This document shows positions 36,710 to 49,240 of a stretch of DNA of 64,000 bases, one piece after another (position 1 is the first letter of the stretch; every line of letters begins with the position of its first letter). The notes under the pieces are model-generated. The model did not search any database. It was not told the origin of the DNA and worked only from the letters and a program-made list of their open reading frames with translations. The translations under genes were made by a program, and so were the position numbers. The stretch covers positions 131,084,001 to 131,148,000 of the forward strand of contig NC_092341.1 of assembly GCF_046630445.1 (NCBI RefSeq). Direction: 5' to 3'. This DNA is from Rutidosis leptorrhynchoides (taxonomy: Eukaryota > Streptophyta > Magnoliopsida > Asterales > Asteraceae).

Positions 36710-36897
36710 CTAGAATTATCTTCACAACTATCTTGTATCAAAGTTATTGTGTGCTATATTTCATGCTTTATGTAAAATAAGCGGTATTGTAAGTTTGTAA
36801 AATATTGTATAAAAGTTTGAACGCGAAATATTATTATAATCAGTTTTTCATATAGAATTGTAGTAGTTGAATTGTATATTAGCTACTAAGTATGAAC

Positions 36898-36918
36898 TTA
36901 ACGGGTAGGTACTACCCG
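36898..36918 (+). other. Internal hairpin motif CGGGTAGGTACTACCCG
   Basis: AACGGGTAGGTACTACCCGA contains the inverted pair CGGGTA and TACCCG. Its first half repeats the sequence just before the 3' LTR (TTTAACGGGTAGGTACT, 41640-41656). It lies between the F-box frame and gag. Element E has the same motif at 49524-49544. Confidence 0.7.
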
Positions 36919-37050
36919 AATTTAAACTTATAAAACGCTAATATGAAGAAAAAGCTTTTATAAATGAGTTCATATTATGCTACGAAATACTATTAACTAC
37001 TCTTAATATTCTGTATGATTAACTTGTTCCATTTAACTATTTTGAAGGAA

Positions 37051-38700
37051 ATGGCACCGACTACTCGACACACCGTGAATATGAATGAAGAGGAATTCCG
37101 TACTTTTCTAGCTTCAAACATAGCCGCAGTACAGGCTGCGCTACATACCAACAATAACCTTGGATCTATCAGTACAGGAAATCGTGTAGGATGCACCTAC
37201 AAAGAATTCACTGCCTGCAAACCTTTGGAATTTGATGGAACCGAAGGACCGATCGGATTGAAACGGTGGACCGAGAAGGTCGAATCGGTGTTTGCCATAA
37301 GTAAGTGTACTGAAGAGGACAAAGTAAAGTACGCTACGCATACCTTCACAGGTTCTGCGTTAACATGGTGGAATACCTATCTAGAGCAAGTGGGACAAGA
37401 CGATGCGTACGCACTACCGTGGTCAGCATTCAAGCACTTGATGAACGAGAAGTACCGTCCCAGAACCGAGGTCAATAAGCTCAAGACAGAACTTAGAGGG
37501 TTACGAACCCAAGGATTTGATATTACCACGTACGAAAGACGATTCACAGAATTGTGCCTATTGTGTCCGGGAGCATTCGAAGATGAGGAAGAGAAGATCG
37601 ACGCGTTTGTGAAAGGATTACCGGAAAGAATCCAAGAAGATATAAGTTCACACGAGCCCGCCTCCATACAACAGGCATGTAGAATGGCTCACAAACTCGT
37701 GAACCAAATTGAAGAAAGAATTAAAGAACAGACTGCTGAAGAGGCCAATGTGAAGCAAGTCAAAAGAAAGTGGGAGGAAAACGGTGATAAGAATCACCAA
37801 TACAACAACAACAGCAATTACAACAATAATCGCAACAATTATCCCAACAATCGCAACATCAATCGCAACTACAACAAACGGCCCAACAACAACAACAACA
37901 ACAGCAACTACAACAATCATCCCAACAACAATAATAACCGCAACAACAACAACAATCAGAAGCAGCTATGCCAAAGGTGTGAAAAGAATCACTCGGGGTT
38001 CTGCACCAAATTTTGCAACAAGTGTAAAAGAAATGGTCATAGCGCGGCGAAGTGTGAGGTCTACGGACCAGGGGTTAATAGAACGAAAGGAACAAATGGT
38101 GTCGGAACGAGTAATGGCGGAGCAAGTAGTGTCGGAGCAAGTTATGCCAATGTAGTTTGTTATAAATGTGGAAAACCGGGCCACATTATTAGAAATTGCC
38201 CGAACCAGGAGAACACGAAAGGACAAGGCCGTGGAAGAGTTTTCAATATTAATGCGGCAGAGGCACAGGAAGACCCGGAGCTTGTTACGGGTACGTTTCT
38301 TATTGACAATAAATCTGCTTACGTTTTATTTGATTCGGGTGCGGATAGAAGCTATATGAGTAGAGATTTTTGTGCTAAATTAAGTTGTCCATTGACGCCT
38401 TTGGATAGTAAATTTTTACTCGAATTAGCAAATGGTAAATTAATTTCAGCAGATAATATATGTCGGAATCGAGAAATTAAACTGGTTAGCGAAACATTTA
38501 AGATTGATTTGATACCAGTAGAGTTAGGGAGTTTTGATGTGATAATCGGTATGGACTGGTTGAAAGAAGTGAAAGCGGAGATCGTTTGTTACAAAAATGC
38601 AATTCGCATTATACGAGAAAAAGGAAAACCCTTAATGGTGTACGGAGAAAAGGGCAACACGAAGCTACATCTTATTAGTAATTTGAAGGCACAAAAACTA
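37051..38700 (+). mobile_element. Element D gag and protease
   Basis: Gag starts MAPTTRHTVNMNEEEF at 37051 (AAGGAAATGG context). The capsid region (FDGTEGPIGLKRWTEKVESV, then LTWWNTYLEQVG) is followed by a long Asn-rich segment at about 37.80-37.96 kb. Next come Cys-His clusters, CQRCEKNHSGFC...CNKCKRNGHSAAKC and the CCHC knuckle CYKCGKPGHIIRNC. Protease follows with YVLFDSGADRSYM near 38.33 kb and VIIGMDWLKEVKAEI near 38.56 kb. Gag assembles the particle, the knuckles bind RNA and the protease matures the polyprotein. Confidence 0.88.
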
Positions 38701-38849
38701 ATAAGAAAAGGTTGCTATGCTGTTCTAGCACACGTCGAGAAAGTACAAACTGAAGAAAAGAGCATCAACGATGTTCCCGTCGCAAAAGAATTTCCTGATG
38801 TATTTCCGAAAGAATTACCGGGATTACCCCCCACATCGATCCGTTGAAT

Positions 38850-40190
38850 TTCAAATAGATCTTGTACCAGGAGCTGCACCAATAGCTCGTGCTCCTTACA
38901 GACTCGCACCCAGCGAGATGAAAGAACTACAAAGCCAATTACAAGAACTTTTAGAGCGTGGTTTCATTCGACCAAGCACATCACCGTGGGGAGCTCCTGT
39001 TTTGTTTGTCAAGAAGAAAGATGGTACATTCAGGTTGTGTATCGACTACCGAGAGTTGAACAAACTTACCATCAAGAACCGCTACCTACTACCGAGAATC
39101 GATGACTTATTTGATCAACTACAAGGCTCGTCTGTTTATTCAAAGATTGACTTACGTTCCGGGTATCATCAAATGCGGGTGAAAGAAGATGATATTCCAA
39201 AGACTGCTTTCAGAACACGTTACGGTCATTACGAGTTTATGGTCATGCCGTTTGGTTTAACTAATGCACCAGCTGTGTTCATGGACCTTATGAACCGAGT
39301 GTGTGGACCATACCTTGACAAGTTTGTCATTGTTTTCATTGATGACATACTTATTTACTCAAAGAATGACCAAGAACACGGTGAACATTTGAGAAAGGTG
39401 TTAGAAGTATTGAGGAAGGAAGAATTGTACGCTAAGTTTTCAAAGTGTGCATTTTGGTTGGAAGAAGTTCAATTCCTCGGTCACATAGTGAACAAAGAAG
39501 GTATTAAGGTGGATCCGGCAAAGATAGAAACTGTTGAAAAGTGGGAAACCCCGAAAACTCCGAAACACATACGCCAGTTTTTAGGACTAGCTGGTTACTA
39601 CAGAAGGTTCATCCAAGACTTTTCCAGAATAGCAAAACCCTTGACTGCATTAACGCATAAAGGGAAGAAATTTAAATGGAATGATGAACAAGAGAAAGCG
39701 TTTCAGTTATTGAAGAAAAAGCTAACTACGGCACCTATATTGTCATTGCCTGAAGGGAATGATGATTTTGTGATTTATTGTGATGCATCAAAGCAAGGTC
39801 TCGGTTGTGTATTAATGCAACGAACGAAGGTGATTGCTTATGCGTCTAGACAATTGAAGATTCACGAACAAAATTATACGACGCATGATTTGGAATTAGG
39901 CGCGGTTGTTTTTGCATTAAAGACTTGGAGGCACTACTTATATGGGGTCAAAAGTATTATATATACCGACCACAAAAGTCTTCAACACATATTTAATCAG
40001 AAACAACTGAATATGAGGCAGCGTAGGTGGATTGAATTATTGAATGATTACGACTTTGAGATTCGTTACCACCCGGGGAAGGCAAATGTGGTAGCCGATG
40101 CCTTGAGCAGGAAGGACAGAGAACCCATTCGAGTAAAATCTATGAATATAATGATTCATAATAACATTACTACTCAAATAAAGGAGGCGT
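38850..40190 (+). mobile_element. Element D reverse transcriptase and RNase H
   Basis: Reverse transcriptase: [48 protein letters not shown] and FIDDILIYS near 39.34 kb. RNase [16 protein letters not shown] near 39.78 kb and [13 protein letters not shown] near 39.97 kb, ending with [16 protein letters not shown] near 40.1 kb. All catalytic motifs are visible. Confidence 0.9.
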
Positions 40191-40249
40191 AACAAGGAGT
40201 TTTAAAAGAGGGAAATTTAAAGGATGAAATACCCAAAGGATCGGAGAAG

Positions 40250-41620
40250 CATCTTAATATTCGGGAAGACGGAACCCGGTATAGGGCTGAAAGGATTTGG
40301 GTACCAAAATTTGGAGATATGAGAGAAATGGTACTTAGAGAAGCTCATAAAACCAGATACTCAATACATCCTGGAATGGGGAAGATGTACAAGGATCTCA
40401 AGAAACATTTTTGGTGGCCGGGTATGAAAGCCGATGTTGCTAAATACGTAGGAGAATGTTTGACGTGTTCTAAGGTCAAAGCTGAGCATCAGAAACCATC
40501 AGGTCTACTTCAACAACCCGAAATCCCGGAATGGAAATGGGAAAACATTACCATGAATTTCATCACTAAATTGCCTAAGACTGCAAGTAGTTTTGATACT
40601 ATTTGGGTAATAGTTGATCGTCTCACCAAATCAGCACACTTCCTGCCAATAAGAGAAGATGACAAGATGGAGAAGTTAGCACGACTGTATTTGAAGGAAG
40701 TCATCTCCAGACATGGAATACCAATCTCTATTATCTCTGATAGGGATGGCAGATTTATTTCAAGATTCTGGTAGACATTACAGCAAGCATTAGGAACTCG
40801 TCTAGACATGAGTACTGCCTATCATCCACAAACTGATGGGCAGAGCGAAAGGACGATACAAACGCTTGAAGACATGCTACGAGCATGTATTATTGATTTC
40901 GGAAATAGTTGGGATCGACATCTACCGTTAGCAGAATTTTCCTACAACAACAGCTACCATTCAAGCATTGAGATGGCGCCGTTTGAAGCACTTTATGGTA
41001 GAAAGTGCAGGTCTCCGATTTGTTGGAGTGAAGTGGGGGATAGACAGATTACGGGTCCGGAGATTATACAAGAAACTACCGAGAAGATCATCCAAATTCA
41101 ACAACGGTTGAAAACCGCCCAAAGTCGACAAAAGAGCTACGCTGACATTAAAAGAAAAAATATGGAATTTGAAATTGGAGAGATGGTCATGCTTAAAGTT
41201 GCACCTTGGAAAGGCGTTGTTCGATTTGGTAAACGAGGGAAATTAAATCCAAGGTATATTGGACCATTCAAGATTATTGATCGTGTCGGACCAGTAGCTT
41301 ACCGACTTGAGTTACCTCAACAACTCGCGGCTGTACATAACACTTTCCACGTCTCAAATTTGAAGAAATGTTTTGCTAAAGAAGATCTCACTATTCCATT
41401 AGATGAAATCCAAATCAACGAAAAACTCCAATTCATCGAAGAACCCGTCGAAATAATGGATCGTGAGGTTAAAAGACTTAAGCAAAACAAGATACCAATT
41501 GTTAAGGTTCGATGGAATGCTCGTAGAGGACCAGAGTTCACCTGGGAGCGTGAAGATCAGATGAAGAAGAAATACCCGCATCTATTTCCAGAAGATTCGT
41601 CAACACCTTCAACAGCTTAA
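40250..41620 (+). mobile_element. Element D integrase with chromodomain-like tail
   Basis: Zinc finger ([11 protein letters not shown] ... [14 protein letters not shown]) near 40.35-40.5 kb, catalytic core ([39 protein letters not shown]) near 40.6-40.9 kb, and a C-terminal tail ending [20 protein letters not shown] near 41.55 kb. The tail resembles the chromodomain-like end of plant chromoviruses, possibly the Tekay group. The same tail survives as a remnant in element E. Confidence 0.9.
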
Positions 41621-41655
41621 AATTTCGGGACGAAATTTATTTAACGGGTAGGTAC
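41619..41655 (+). other. Element D polypurine-tract region
   Basis: AAATTTCGGGACGAAATTT, then ATTTAACGGGTAGGTAC, abuts the 3' LTR, as in elements C and E. Confidence 0.75.
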
Positions 41656-44600
41656 TGTAGTGACCCGAACTTTTCCATGTTTATATATATTAATTGAGAT
41701 TGATATTTACATGATTAAATGTTTCCAACATGTTAAGCAATTAAACTTGTTAAGACTTGATTAATTGAAATATGTTTCATATAGACAATTGACCACCCAA
41801 GTTGACCGGCGATTCACGAACGTTAAAACTTGTAAAAACGACATGACGATATATATATGGATATACATATGGTTAACATGAGATTATGATAAGTAAGTAT
41901 CTCCATAAGTATATTAACAATGAGTTACATACATATAAACAAGACTACTAACTTAAGGATTTCGAAACGAGACATATATGTAACGATTATCGTTGTAACG
42001 ACATTTAAATGAATATATATCATATTAAGATATATTAATATATCATAATATCATGATAATATAATAATTTAAAATCTCATTTGATATTATAAACATTGGG
42101 TTAACAACATTTAACAAGATCGTTAACCTAAAGGTTTCAAAACAACACTTACATGTAACGACTAACGATGACTTAACGACTCAGTTAAAATGTATATACA
42201 TGTAGTGTTTTAATATGTATTTATACACTTTTTAAAGACTTCAATACACTTATCAAAATACTTCTACTTAACAAAAATGCTTACAATTACATCCTCGTTC
42301 AGTTTCATCAACAATTCTACTCGTATGCACCCGTATTCGTACTCGTACAATACACAGCTTTTAGATGTATGTACTATTGGTATATACACTCCAATGATCA
42401 GCTCTTAGCAGCCCATGTGAGTCACCTAACACATGTGGGAACCATCATTTGGCAACTAGCATGAAATATCTCATAAAATTACAAAAATATGAGTAATCAT
42501 TCATGACTTATTTACATGAAAACAAAATTACATATCCTTTATATCTAATCCATACACCAACGACCAAAAACACCTAAAAAAACTTTCATTCTTCAATTTT
42601 CTTCATCTAATTAATCTCTCTCAAGTTCTATCTTCAAGTTCTAAGTGTTCTTCATATATTCTACAAGTTCTAGTTACATAAAATCAAGAATACTTTCAAG
42701 TTTGCTAGCTCACTTCCAAACTTGTAAGGTGATCATCCAACCTCAAGAAATCTTTGTTTCTTACAGTAGGTTATCATTCTAATACAAGGTAATAATCATA
42801 TTCAAACTTTGGTTCAATTTCTATAACTATAACAATCTTATTTCAAGTGATGATCTTACTTGAACTTGTTTTCGTGTCATGATTCTGCTTCAAGAACTTC
42901 GAGCCATCCAAGGATCCATTGAAGCTAGATCCATTTTTCTCTTTTCCAGTAGGTTTATCCAAGGAACTTAAGGTAGTAATGATGTTCATAACCTCATTCG
43001 ATTCATACATATAAAGCTATCTTATTCGAAGGTTTAAACTTGTAATCACTAGAACATAGTTTAGTTAATTCTAAACTTGTTCGCAAACAAAAGTTAATCC
43101 TTCTAACTTGACTTTTAAAATCAACTAAACACATGTTCTATATCTATATGATATGCTAACTTAATGATTTAAAACCTGGAAACACGAAAAACACCGTAAA
43201 ACCGGATTTACGCCGTCGTAGTAACACCGCGGGCTGTTTTGGGTTAGTTAATTAAAAACTATGATAAACTTTGATTTAAAAGTTGTTATTCTGAGAAAAT
43301 GATTTTTATTATGAACATGAAACTATATCCAAAAATTATGGTTAAACTCAAAGTGGAAGTATGTTTTCTAAAATGGTCATCTAGACGTCGTTCTTTCGAC
43401 TGAAATGACTACCTTTACAAAAATGACTTGTAACTTATTTTTCAGACTATAAACCTATAATTTTCTGTTTAGATTCATAAAATAGAGTTCAATATGAAAC
43501 CATAGCAATTTGATTCACTCAAAACGGATTTAAAATGAAGAAGTTATGGGTAAAACAAGATTGGATAATTTTTCTCATTTTAGCTACGTGAAAATTGGTA
43601 ACAAATCTATTCCAACCATAACTTAATCAACTTGTATTGTATATTATGTAATCTTGAGATACCATAGACACGTATACAATGTTTCGACCTATCATGTCGA
43701 CACATCTATATATATTTCGGAACAACCATAGACACTCTATATGTGAATGTTGGAGTTAGCTATACAGGGTTGAGGTTGATTCCAAAATATATATAGTTTG
43801 AGTTGTGATCAATACTGAGATACGTATACACTGGGTCGTGGATTGATTCAAGATAATATTTATCGATTTATTTCTGTACATCTAACTGTGGACAACTAGT
43901 TGTAGGTTACTAACGAGGACAGCTGACTTAATAAACTTAAAACATCAAAATATATTAAAAGTGTTGTAAATATATTTTGAACATACTTTGATATATATGT
44001 ATATATTGTTATAGGTTCGTGAATCAACCAGTGGCCAAGTCTTACTTCCCGACGAAGTAAAAATCTGTGAAAGTGAGTTATAGTCCCACTTTTGAAATCT
44101 AATATTTTTGGGATGAGAATACATGCAGGTTTTATAAATGATTTACAAAATAGACACAAGTACGTGAAACTACATTCTATGGTTGAATTATCGAAATCGA
44201 ATATGCCCCTTTTTATTAAGTCTGGTAATCTAAGAATTAGGGAACAGACACCCTAATTGACGTGAATCCTAAAGATAGATCTATTGGGCCTAACAAACCC
44301 CATCCAAAGAACCGGATGCTTTAGTACTTCGAAATTTATATCATATCCGAAGGGTGTCCCGGAATGATGGGGATATTCTTATATATGCATCTTGTTAATG
44401 TCGGTTACCAGGTGTTCACCATATGAATGATTTTTATCTCTATGTATGGGATGTGTATTGAAATATGAAATCTTGTGGTCTATTGTTACGATTTGATATA
44501 TATAGGTTAAACCTATAACTCACCAACATTTTTGTTGACGTTTAAAGCATGTTTATTCTCAGGTGAATATTAAGAGCTTCCGCTGTTGCATACTAAAATA

Positions 44601-44906
44601 AGGACAAGATTTGGAGTCCATGTTTGTATGATATTGTGTAAAAACTGCATTCAAGAAACTGATTTCGATGTAACATATTTGTATTGTAAACCATTATGTA
44701 ATGGTCGTGTGTAAACAGGATATTTTAGATTATCATTATTTGATAATCTACGTAAAGCTTTTTAAACCTTTATTTATGAAATAAAGGTTATGGTTTGTTT
44801 TAAAAATGAATGCAGTCTTTGAAAAACGTCTCATATAGAGGTCAAAACCTCGCAACGAAATCAATTAATATGGAACGTTTTTAATCAATAAGAACGGGAC
44901 ATTTCA
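41656..44906 (+). mobile_element. Element D 3' LTR
   Basis: 3251 bp. It differs from the 5' LTR at about 15 scattered positions and one TA-repeat length, by eye. Confidence 0.95.
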
Positions 44907-44911
44907 TCTAC

Positions 44912-45414
44912 AAGGCCTGATGTTGATTTCAAAGAAAAACTGAAAAGGCTTAAGTCCGAATTAAGACTTTGGGCTCGACTTAAGTTTGGTGAGTTGGATA
45001 ACAATATAAATAAATTAAAAAAAACAAGCAGGTGAATGGGAGCTCGCAGCAGAGATCGCCACTCCTTTTAAGAGTGAAATAGCGAATCACGAGTTAGTTT
45101 TGCAGCAACTGTTGTCCTTGGAGAATAGTAAGAAATCCATGCTACACCAAAAGAGCCGTATTCGTTGGGCAATCGATGGCGATGAAAATTTAAAATTCTT
45201 TCACGCAACTAGCAACTACTAAGGTGAAGGAGAAGATTGGGATGACATGTATTAATGTGGATGGAGAGTGGATAATCGATCTTATTCGTATAAAAGAAGC
45301 GGCATACATCAGCTTTTCTAAACGACGATTCCAAAAACCGAGTGAGTTCACTACCAGTTATTCGAGTTCGTCATTCAGTCAGCTATAGGACAGTGACAAT
45401 GATATGATGTCCAG
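44912..45414 (+). mobile_element. L1-type LINE, second piece (between endonuclease and reverse transcriptase)
   Basis: It continues the LINE after element D. Codons such as KEKLKRLKSELRLWARLKFG and MLHQKSRIRWAIDGDENLKF are the linker typical of plant LINEs (KSR..W...GD.N..FFH). It is cut by element E at TCCAG. Confidence 0.8.
45410..45414. other. Target-site duplication TCCAG (left copy)
   Basis: TCCAG at 45410-45414 and 53751-53755 flank element E. Confidence 0.92.
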
Positions 45415-45989
45415 TGTGACAACCCGTAAATTTCCGGCAAAATTTAAACAAAAATCTTTATATGATTTCATTTAACCTCGACTAATTCCGACGATTCACG
45501 AACAATTATTTGTAAATAATTACGCATTAATTTGATATATTAATATTATTATTATTAATATCCTTTTTAAACAAGATATCAATAATTAATATCTTTATTA
45601 TCAGTATTGTTATTATGAATAAAAAAATATTGACAAATTTTCTTGGAAAAGTAGTAAATCAATTTGTTTATTTTAAAAAAATATATATAAAAAAAATCCT
45701 TAAAATAAATAATTTTTTTTAATAAAATAAATAAATAAATAAATAAATTACTTTTTAATTAAAAATTATAATGGAAAATTACTTTTATTATTTTATTTTG
45801 TGCATTATCCCATGACCTAACATTTAATACTTTTGAATTTTAAAATCCCATTAAAAATTAAAATATTTCTTTTTCTTTTAATTATTTTATTCTTTTTACC
45901 TAATTTTTCAAGTATAAATACCCCTCATTTCTCATTCAAACTCACACCAAAATTTCTCTCATTCTCTCTTTGAAGAATTACTACTAGTA

Positions 45990-46062
45990 AGTATTCTTTT
46001 CTTACTTTTTACTTTTTACTTTTTATTTTTTACTTTTTACTTTTACTTTTTACTATTTACTT
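45990..46062. repeat. (TTTTTAC)n microsatellite
   Basis: About eight units here and more in the 3' LTR (52083-52160), so its length has changed since insertion. Confidence 0.9.
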
Positions 46063-46345
46063 CGGTTTATTATTTTTTTTACCGAAACATGTAAATAATG
46101 TTATAAATTATATGCAATTAAAATAAAAATAAATAACATGTTATAATTAGTAATATATGTTACTAAAAATTATAAAAGTATTTTATGAATTAATATATAG
46201 GAGTTATAATTAAAATCGAATTAATGAATATATATGTATATACGCACCTAACGTGAAGGTTATAATTAAAGATAACATACAAAGACTACAAACATCACCG
46301 CTACTTGTGGCCTAGGGTGAACCTTGTTACCATTATGGGACGCTT

Positions 46346-46570
46346 GTGGATCTCGAATGCCAAGACTTAGATTCTGGTCAAGAGATCCTGGGCCGCTCGG
46401 TAACAATAGATCATTCGAGTGACTTGCATGTTAGCGACGAAGTTTGGGCGAGATTGTACAACATCTTTGTTAAGAATTATAACCCGAACATTCTTAAACT
46501 AGAAGCTTACTATAAGTGGAAGTTTTTCATAAATATTAGGTTTCCAAAAATAGAAACTTTTGAGAAATAG
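46346..46570 (+). other. GC-richer open frame inside element E LTR
   Basis: An open frame of 74 codons (starting MDLECQDLDSGQEILGRSV) lies in both LTRs, here and at 52444-52668, with few differences. It stands out because the surrounding LTR is very AT-rich. I do not recognise the product. It may be chance, or a captured exon. Confidence 0.3.
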
Positions 46571-46819
46571 GAACTTTTCTCGAAAACCGTCACTGTCAAT
46601 ATAGTTGCTATATTAATAAACATACTTTATGTCAAGTTAGACATTAACTAATCAAACGCTATACCTCAAGGTTGATATCCAGATCACTTACTTGCTTTAC
46701 TTTCCTTCTTGCGTGGAATACTTCAACTGCTATTTAATGTGAGCTCATCTGCTCCCTTTTTATATATTTTTGGGCTGAGAATACATGCGCAACTTTTATA
46801 ACTGTTTTACACGTATCAA

Positions 46820-47045
46820 ATATTAAACTGTGATATGTTGGGCTATGACCAGCAAGTCCCCAACCGACAAGTATAAACGATAACTTGTACGGGGCAAACT
46901 TGAAAGTCTAGTCTAAATATCAGTACCAACTTTTAAACTGTGATATGTTGGGCTATGACCAGCAAGTCCCCAACCGATAAGTATAAACGATAACTTGTAC
47001 GGGGTAAACTTGAAAGTCTAGTCTAAATATCAGTACCAACTGTTA
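46820..47045. repeat. 113-bp tandem duplication in LTR
   Basis: Two near-identical copies of a unit beginning TTAAACTGTGATATGTTGGG, followed by a third degenerate partial copy to about 47090. The same occurs in the 3' LTR at 52918-53145. Confidence 0.9.
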
Positions 47046-47654
47046 AACTATACTATACCCGGCTATGTCCGACTAAGTCCCTACAGTGATATTTTTAATT
47101 GCTGCGGCATTCTTAATTATTGGGGATAGGCCTATCGGGAGTAACGTCCCCGATACATTTGACTAAGTCTTTGTATTACTTGATAATGAAATTAAATGAC
47201 AAGGACAGAACAACTTGTCACGGGGCAAACAACGTTTAGTCTAAATATCACGCACTGGCATAACTTTTTGATCCTGCAGGAGATCAACTTGACTGGATCT
47301 GAGTGATCTACTTATGAAAACAAATCTTGTGGTCTAACACTATTACTGAAATCATTATTTATGACAAACCTATGAACTCACTCAACCTCGTGTTGACTTT
47401 TTAAGCATGTTTATTCTCAGGTACTTAAATATTGCTTCCGCTGTATATCTGCTGCTTTGATGATGATTGCTTGCCATGCTTGGAGTCTTCATGCATTACT
47501 TACCATTTCATTTAAAAACATTTAATGTAATCTATTTATCTTCCGCTGCAAAAACCCAATAAAACGTCTCATATAGAGTCGTTCTTGTTTATACAACTAT
47601 AATTTGATATAATTAGACACAAATACTCCAGGTCCTATTTGGGGGTGTGACAGA

Positions 47655-47671
47655 TTGGTATCAGAGCAGTA
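47655..47671 (+). other. Element E primer-binding site
   Basis: ATTGGTATCAGAGCAGT directly after the LTR matches initiator-Met tRNA. Confidence 0.88.
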
Positions 47672-48505
47672 TTGTTGTAGAGAACCAGGATTGCATTTTA
47701 TGTGTGCCTTATACAATTAGGTACCTTAGCAATGTAGGACTACAACTTTCCTCGACCATAGTGCCTTTAATTGTTAAATGCTACACTATATCTTAGAAAC
47801 TATGCTTATTAAATTCTTTAATCTTCCTTAGAATGCCAAGCCAATCTAAGAACTTTGCTCACTTTCCTAAGTACTATCCAATTCCGCCACCATATTTAAA
47901 TGCGACACCATGGTTTCTGAAATTCTCGACATTCCTTTGTCATCTATCATGGTTTTGTGTATTACATATGTATTACATGAAATGTTATCCATGATTCTTG
48001 AAATCTCTACTATTCATATTCATTACTTTCAAAATATTTGCTTTCTCGTTATTTTTGATCATTAAATTTTCTTGACGAGTGGCGTCTACGAAACTCTAGA
48101 ATGGAAGGGTTTGGATTACCGATTTAAAGGATCCTATAGTTCAAGCCCCTAGACCTGAATAGGCCACTACAAATTGAAAGACTTTAATCGAAAGTATATC
48201 TATCAATCCTTGTTGGAAATCATTTGCTTAATAATTAAAGTCTCGACACGTCATACTGCGATTATTACATAGATGATGTACAGATAAATTCATATCTTAT
48301 CATATCTATCCCAGTAAACTTTGTCTAACACTTTTTCTAAATTTCCTCCGTAAATTACTAAAATCTTTTGCTATATATACGTATTCAAGGAGATGAATAT
48401 ATTATTCAATATTCAACACCCATTTCATATCAAAAACCCTATTCCAAATCACATAATATGAATTTCTCACCCGATTCTTCAAATTCCTCTAGTTCCTAAG
48501 ACAGC

Positions 48506-48961
48506 ATGACGGGGATACACCAACCGATCAACCACCATGATTTCTTCAGAAGATGGGGATGGGTTCGTGAAATACTCACCCTAGGGAGAAATGAAGAAGG
48601 TACTCCTTATCACGAGCCAAACTTACCACCAAGCGTCAGAGTACTCGATCCGCTTACCGGCGAACCTGTTCGCAATACCGTTTTCACTCTTTTCGCAAGG
48701 ATTTTCCGCCTCGAAGGTCAACTCGATGTAGTCCAAGACAGTATTCGTCCTCTGCTCCCGAACTCTAACCAAATAGGGTTATTAGAAGAAGTTAGAAGAC
48801 TTCGAACTAAATATCAAGAATTGACAAACCTTACGGAGGAATGGGTAGAACAAATCCATAGACTCGAGCGTAAAGTAGAAACCCTGGAGGAAACAGTGCA
48901 TGATTTGGAAGCTAGGCTCACACCTACTACCCAAATACCACAAGCAACACCAGTAACATAA
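48506..48961 (+). CDS. Element E frame: 151-aa protein with coiled coil
   Basis: An open frame starts MTGIHQPINHHDFFRRWGWV. The first ~75 residues are globular-looking (RVLDPLTGEPVRNTVFTLFARIF). Residues ~85-138 form heptad-like helices (LLEEVRRLRTKYQELTNL, then IHRLERKVETLEETVHDLEA) typical of a coiled coil. It shows no zinc knuckle or enzyme motif. A low-complexity ACC/ATC stretch follows to about 49230. Its place after the primer-binding site is where element D has its acidic and F-box frames. It could be a rebuilt gag-like protein or captured host sequence. I cannot tell which. Confidence 0.5.
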   Translation: MTGIHQPINHHDFFRRWGWVREILTLGRNEEGTPYHEPNLPPSVRVLDPLTGEPVRNTVFTLFARIFRLEGQLDVVQDSIRPLLPNSNQIGLLEEVRRLRTKYQELTNLTEEWVEQIHRLERKVETLEETVHDLEARLTPTTQIPQATPVT

Positions 48962-49240
48962 CCAGAACCATTAGTACCACCAACATCACCAACATCATCA
49001 ACACCACAAGCAATACCAACAGTAACCGCAACACCACCAGTAGTATCGTCAACATCACCAGCACCGACGGCACTACCAGAATCAGCAACAGCCTCAACAG
49101 TACCGCCAACATCATCAACACAGCAAGCATTATAAGCACCAGCAGTTGCATCAGTATCAGCAACAGCATCAACACCATCTGCTTCATCAACAACAACATC
49201 CGCATCACAAGCCTCAACATCACAGTCTATGCCACGAGCA
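48962..49240. repeat. Low-complexity ACC/ATC/ACA-rich stretch
   Basis: Imperfect triplet repeats give Thr/Pro/Ser- or His/Gln-rich readings in different frames. No clear gene. Confidence 0.8.

Larger units (their letters stand above)
31830..44906 (+). mobile_element. Element D: young full-length Ty3/gypsy element with two extra frames
   Basis: 13.1 kb, with LTRs at 31830-35082 and 41656-44906, perfect 5-bp duplication TCTAC, initiator-Met primer-binding site, gag, protease, reverse transcriptase, RNase H, integrase and a polypurine tract. Between the primer site and gag lie an acidic open frame and an F-box open frame, which ordinary gypsy elements lack. By eye the 3.25 kb LTRs differ at about 15 positions (~0.4%), which at usual plant rates suggests a few hundred thousand years or less. 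It looks nearly whole, with only a few breaks in pol. Confidence 0.95.
45415..47652 (+). mobile_element. Element E 5' LTR
   Basis: 2238 bp. It starts TGTGACAACCCGTAAATTTCC and ends GGGGTGTGACA. It contains AAAT, ATT and TTTTTAC microsatellites and a 113-bp tandem duplication. Confidence 0.93.

Noticed and set aside
37648-37920. Val-rich minus-strand frame, and the Thr/Ile-rich plus frame at 37784-38155
   Set aside because: Shadows of the Asn-rich repeat in element D gag.
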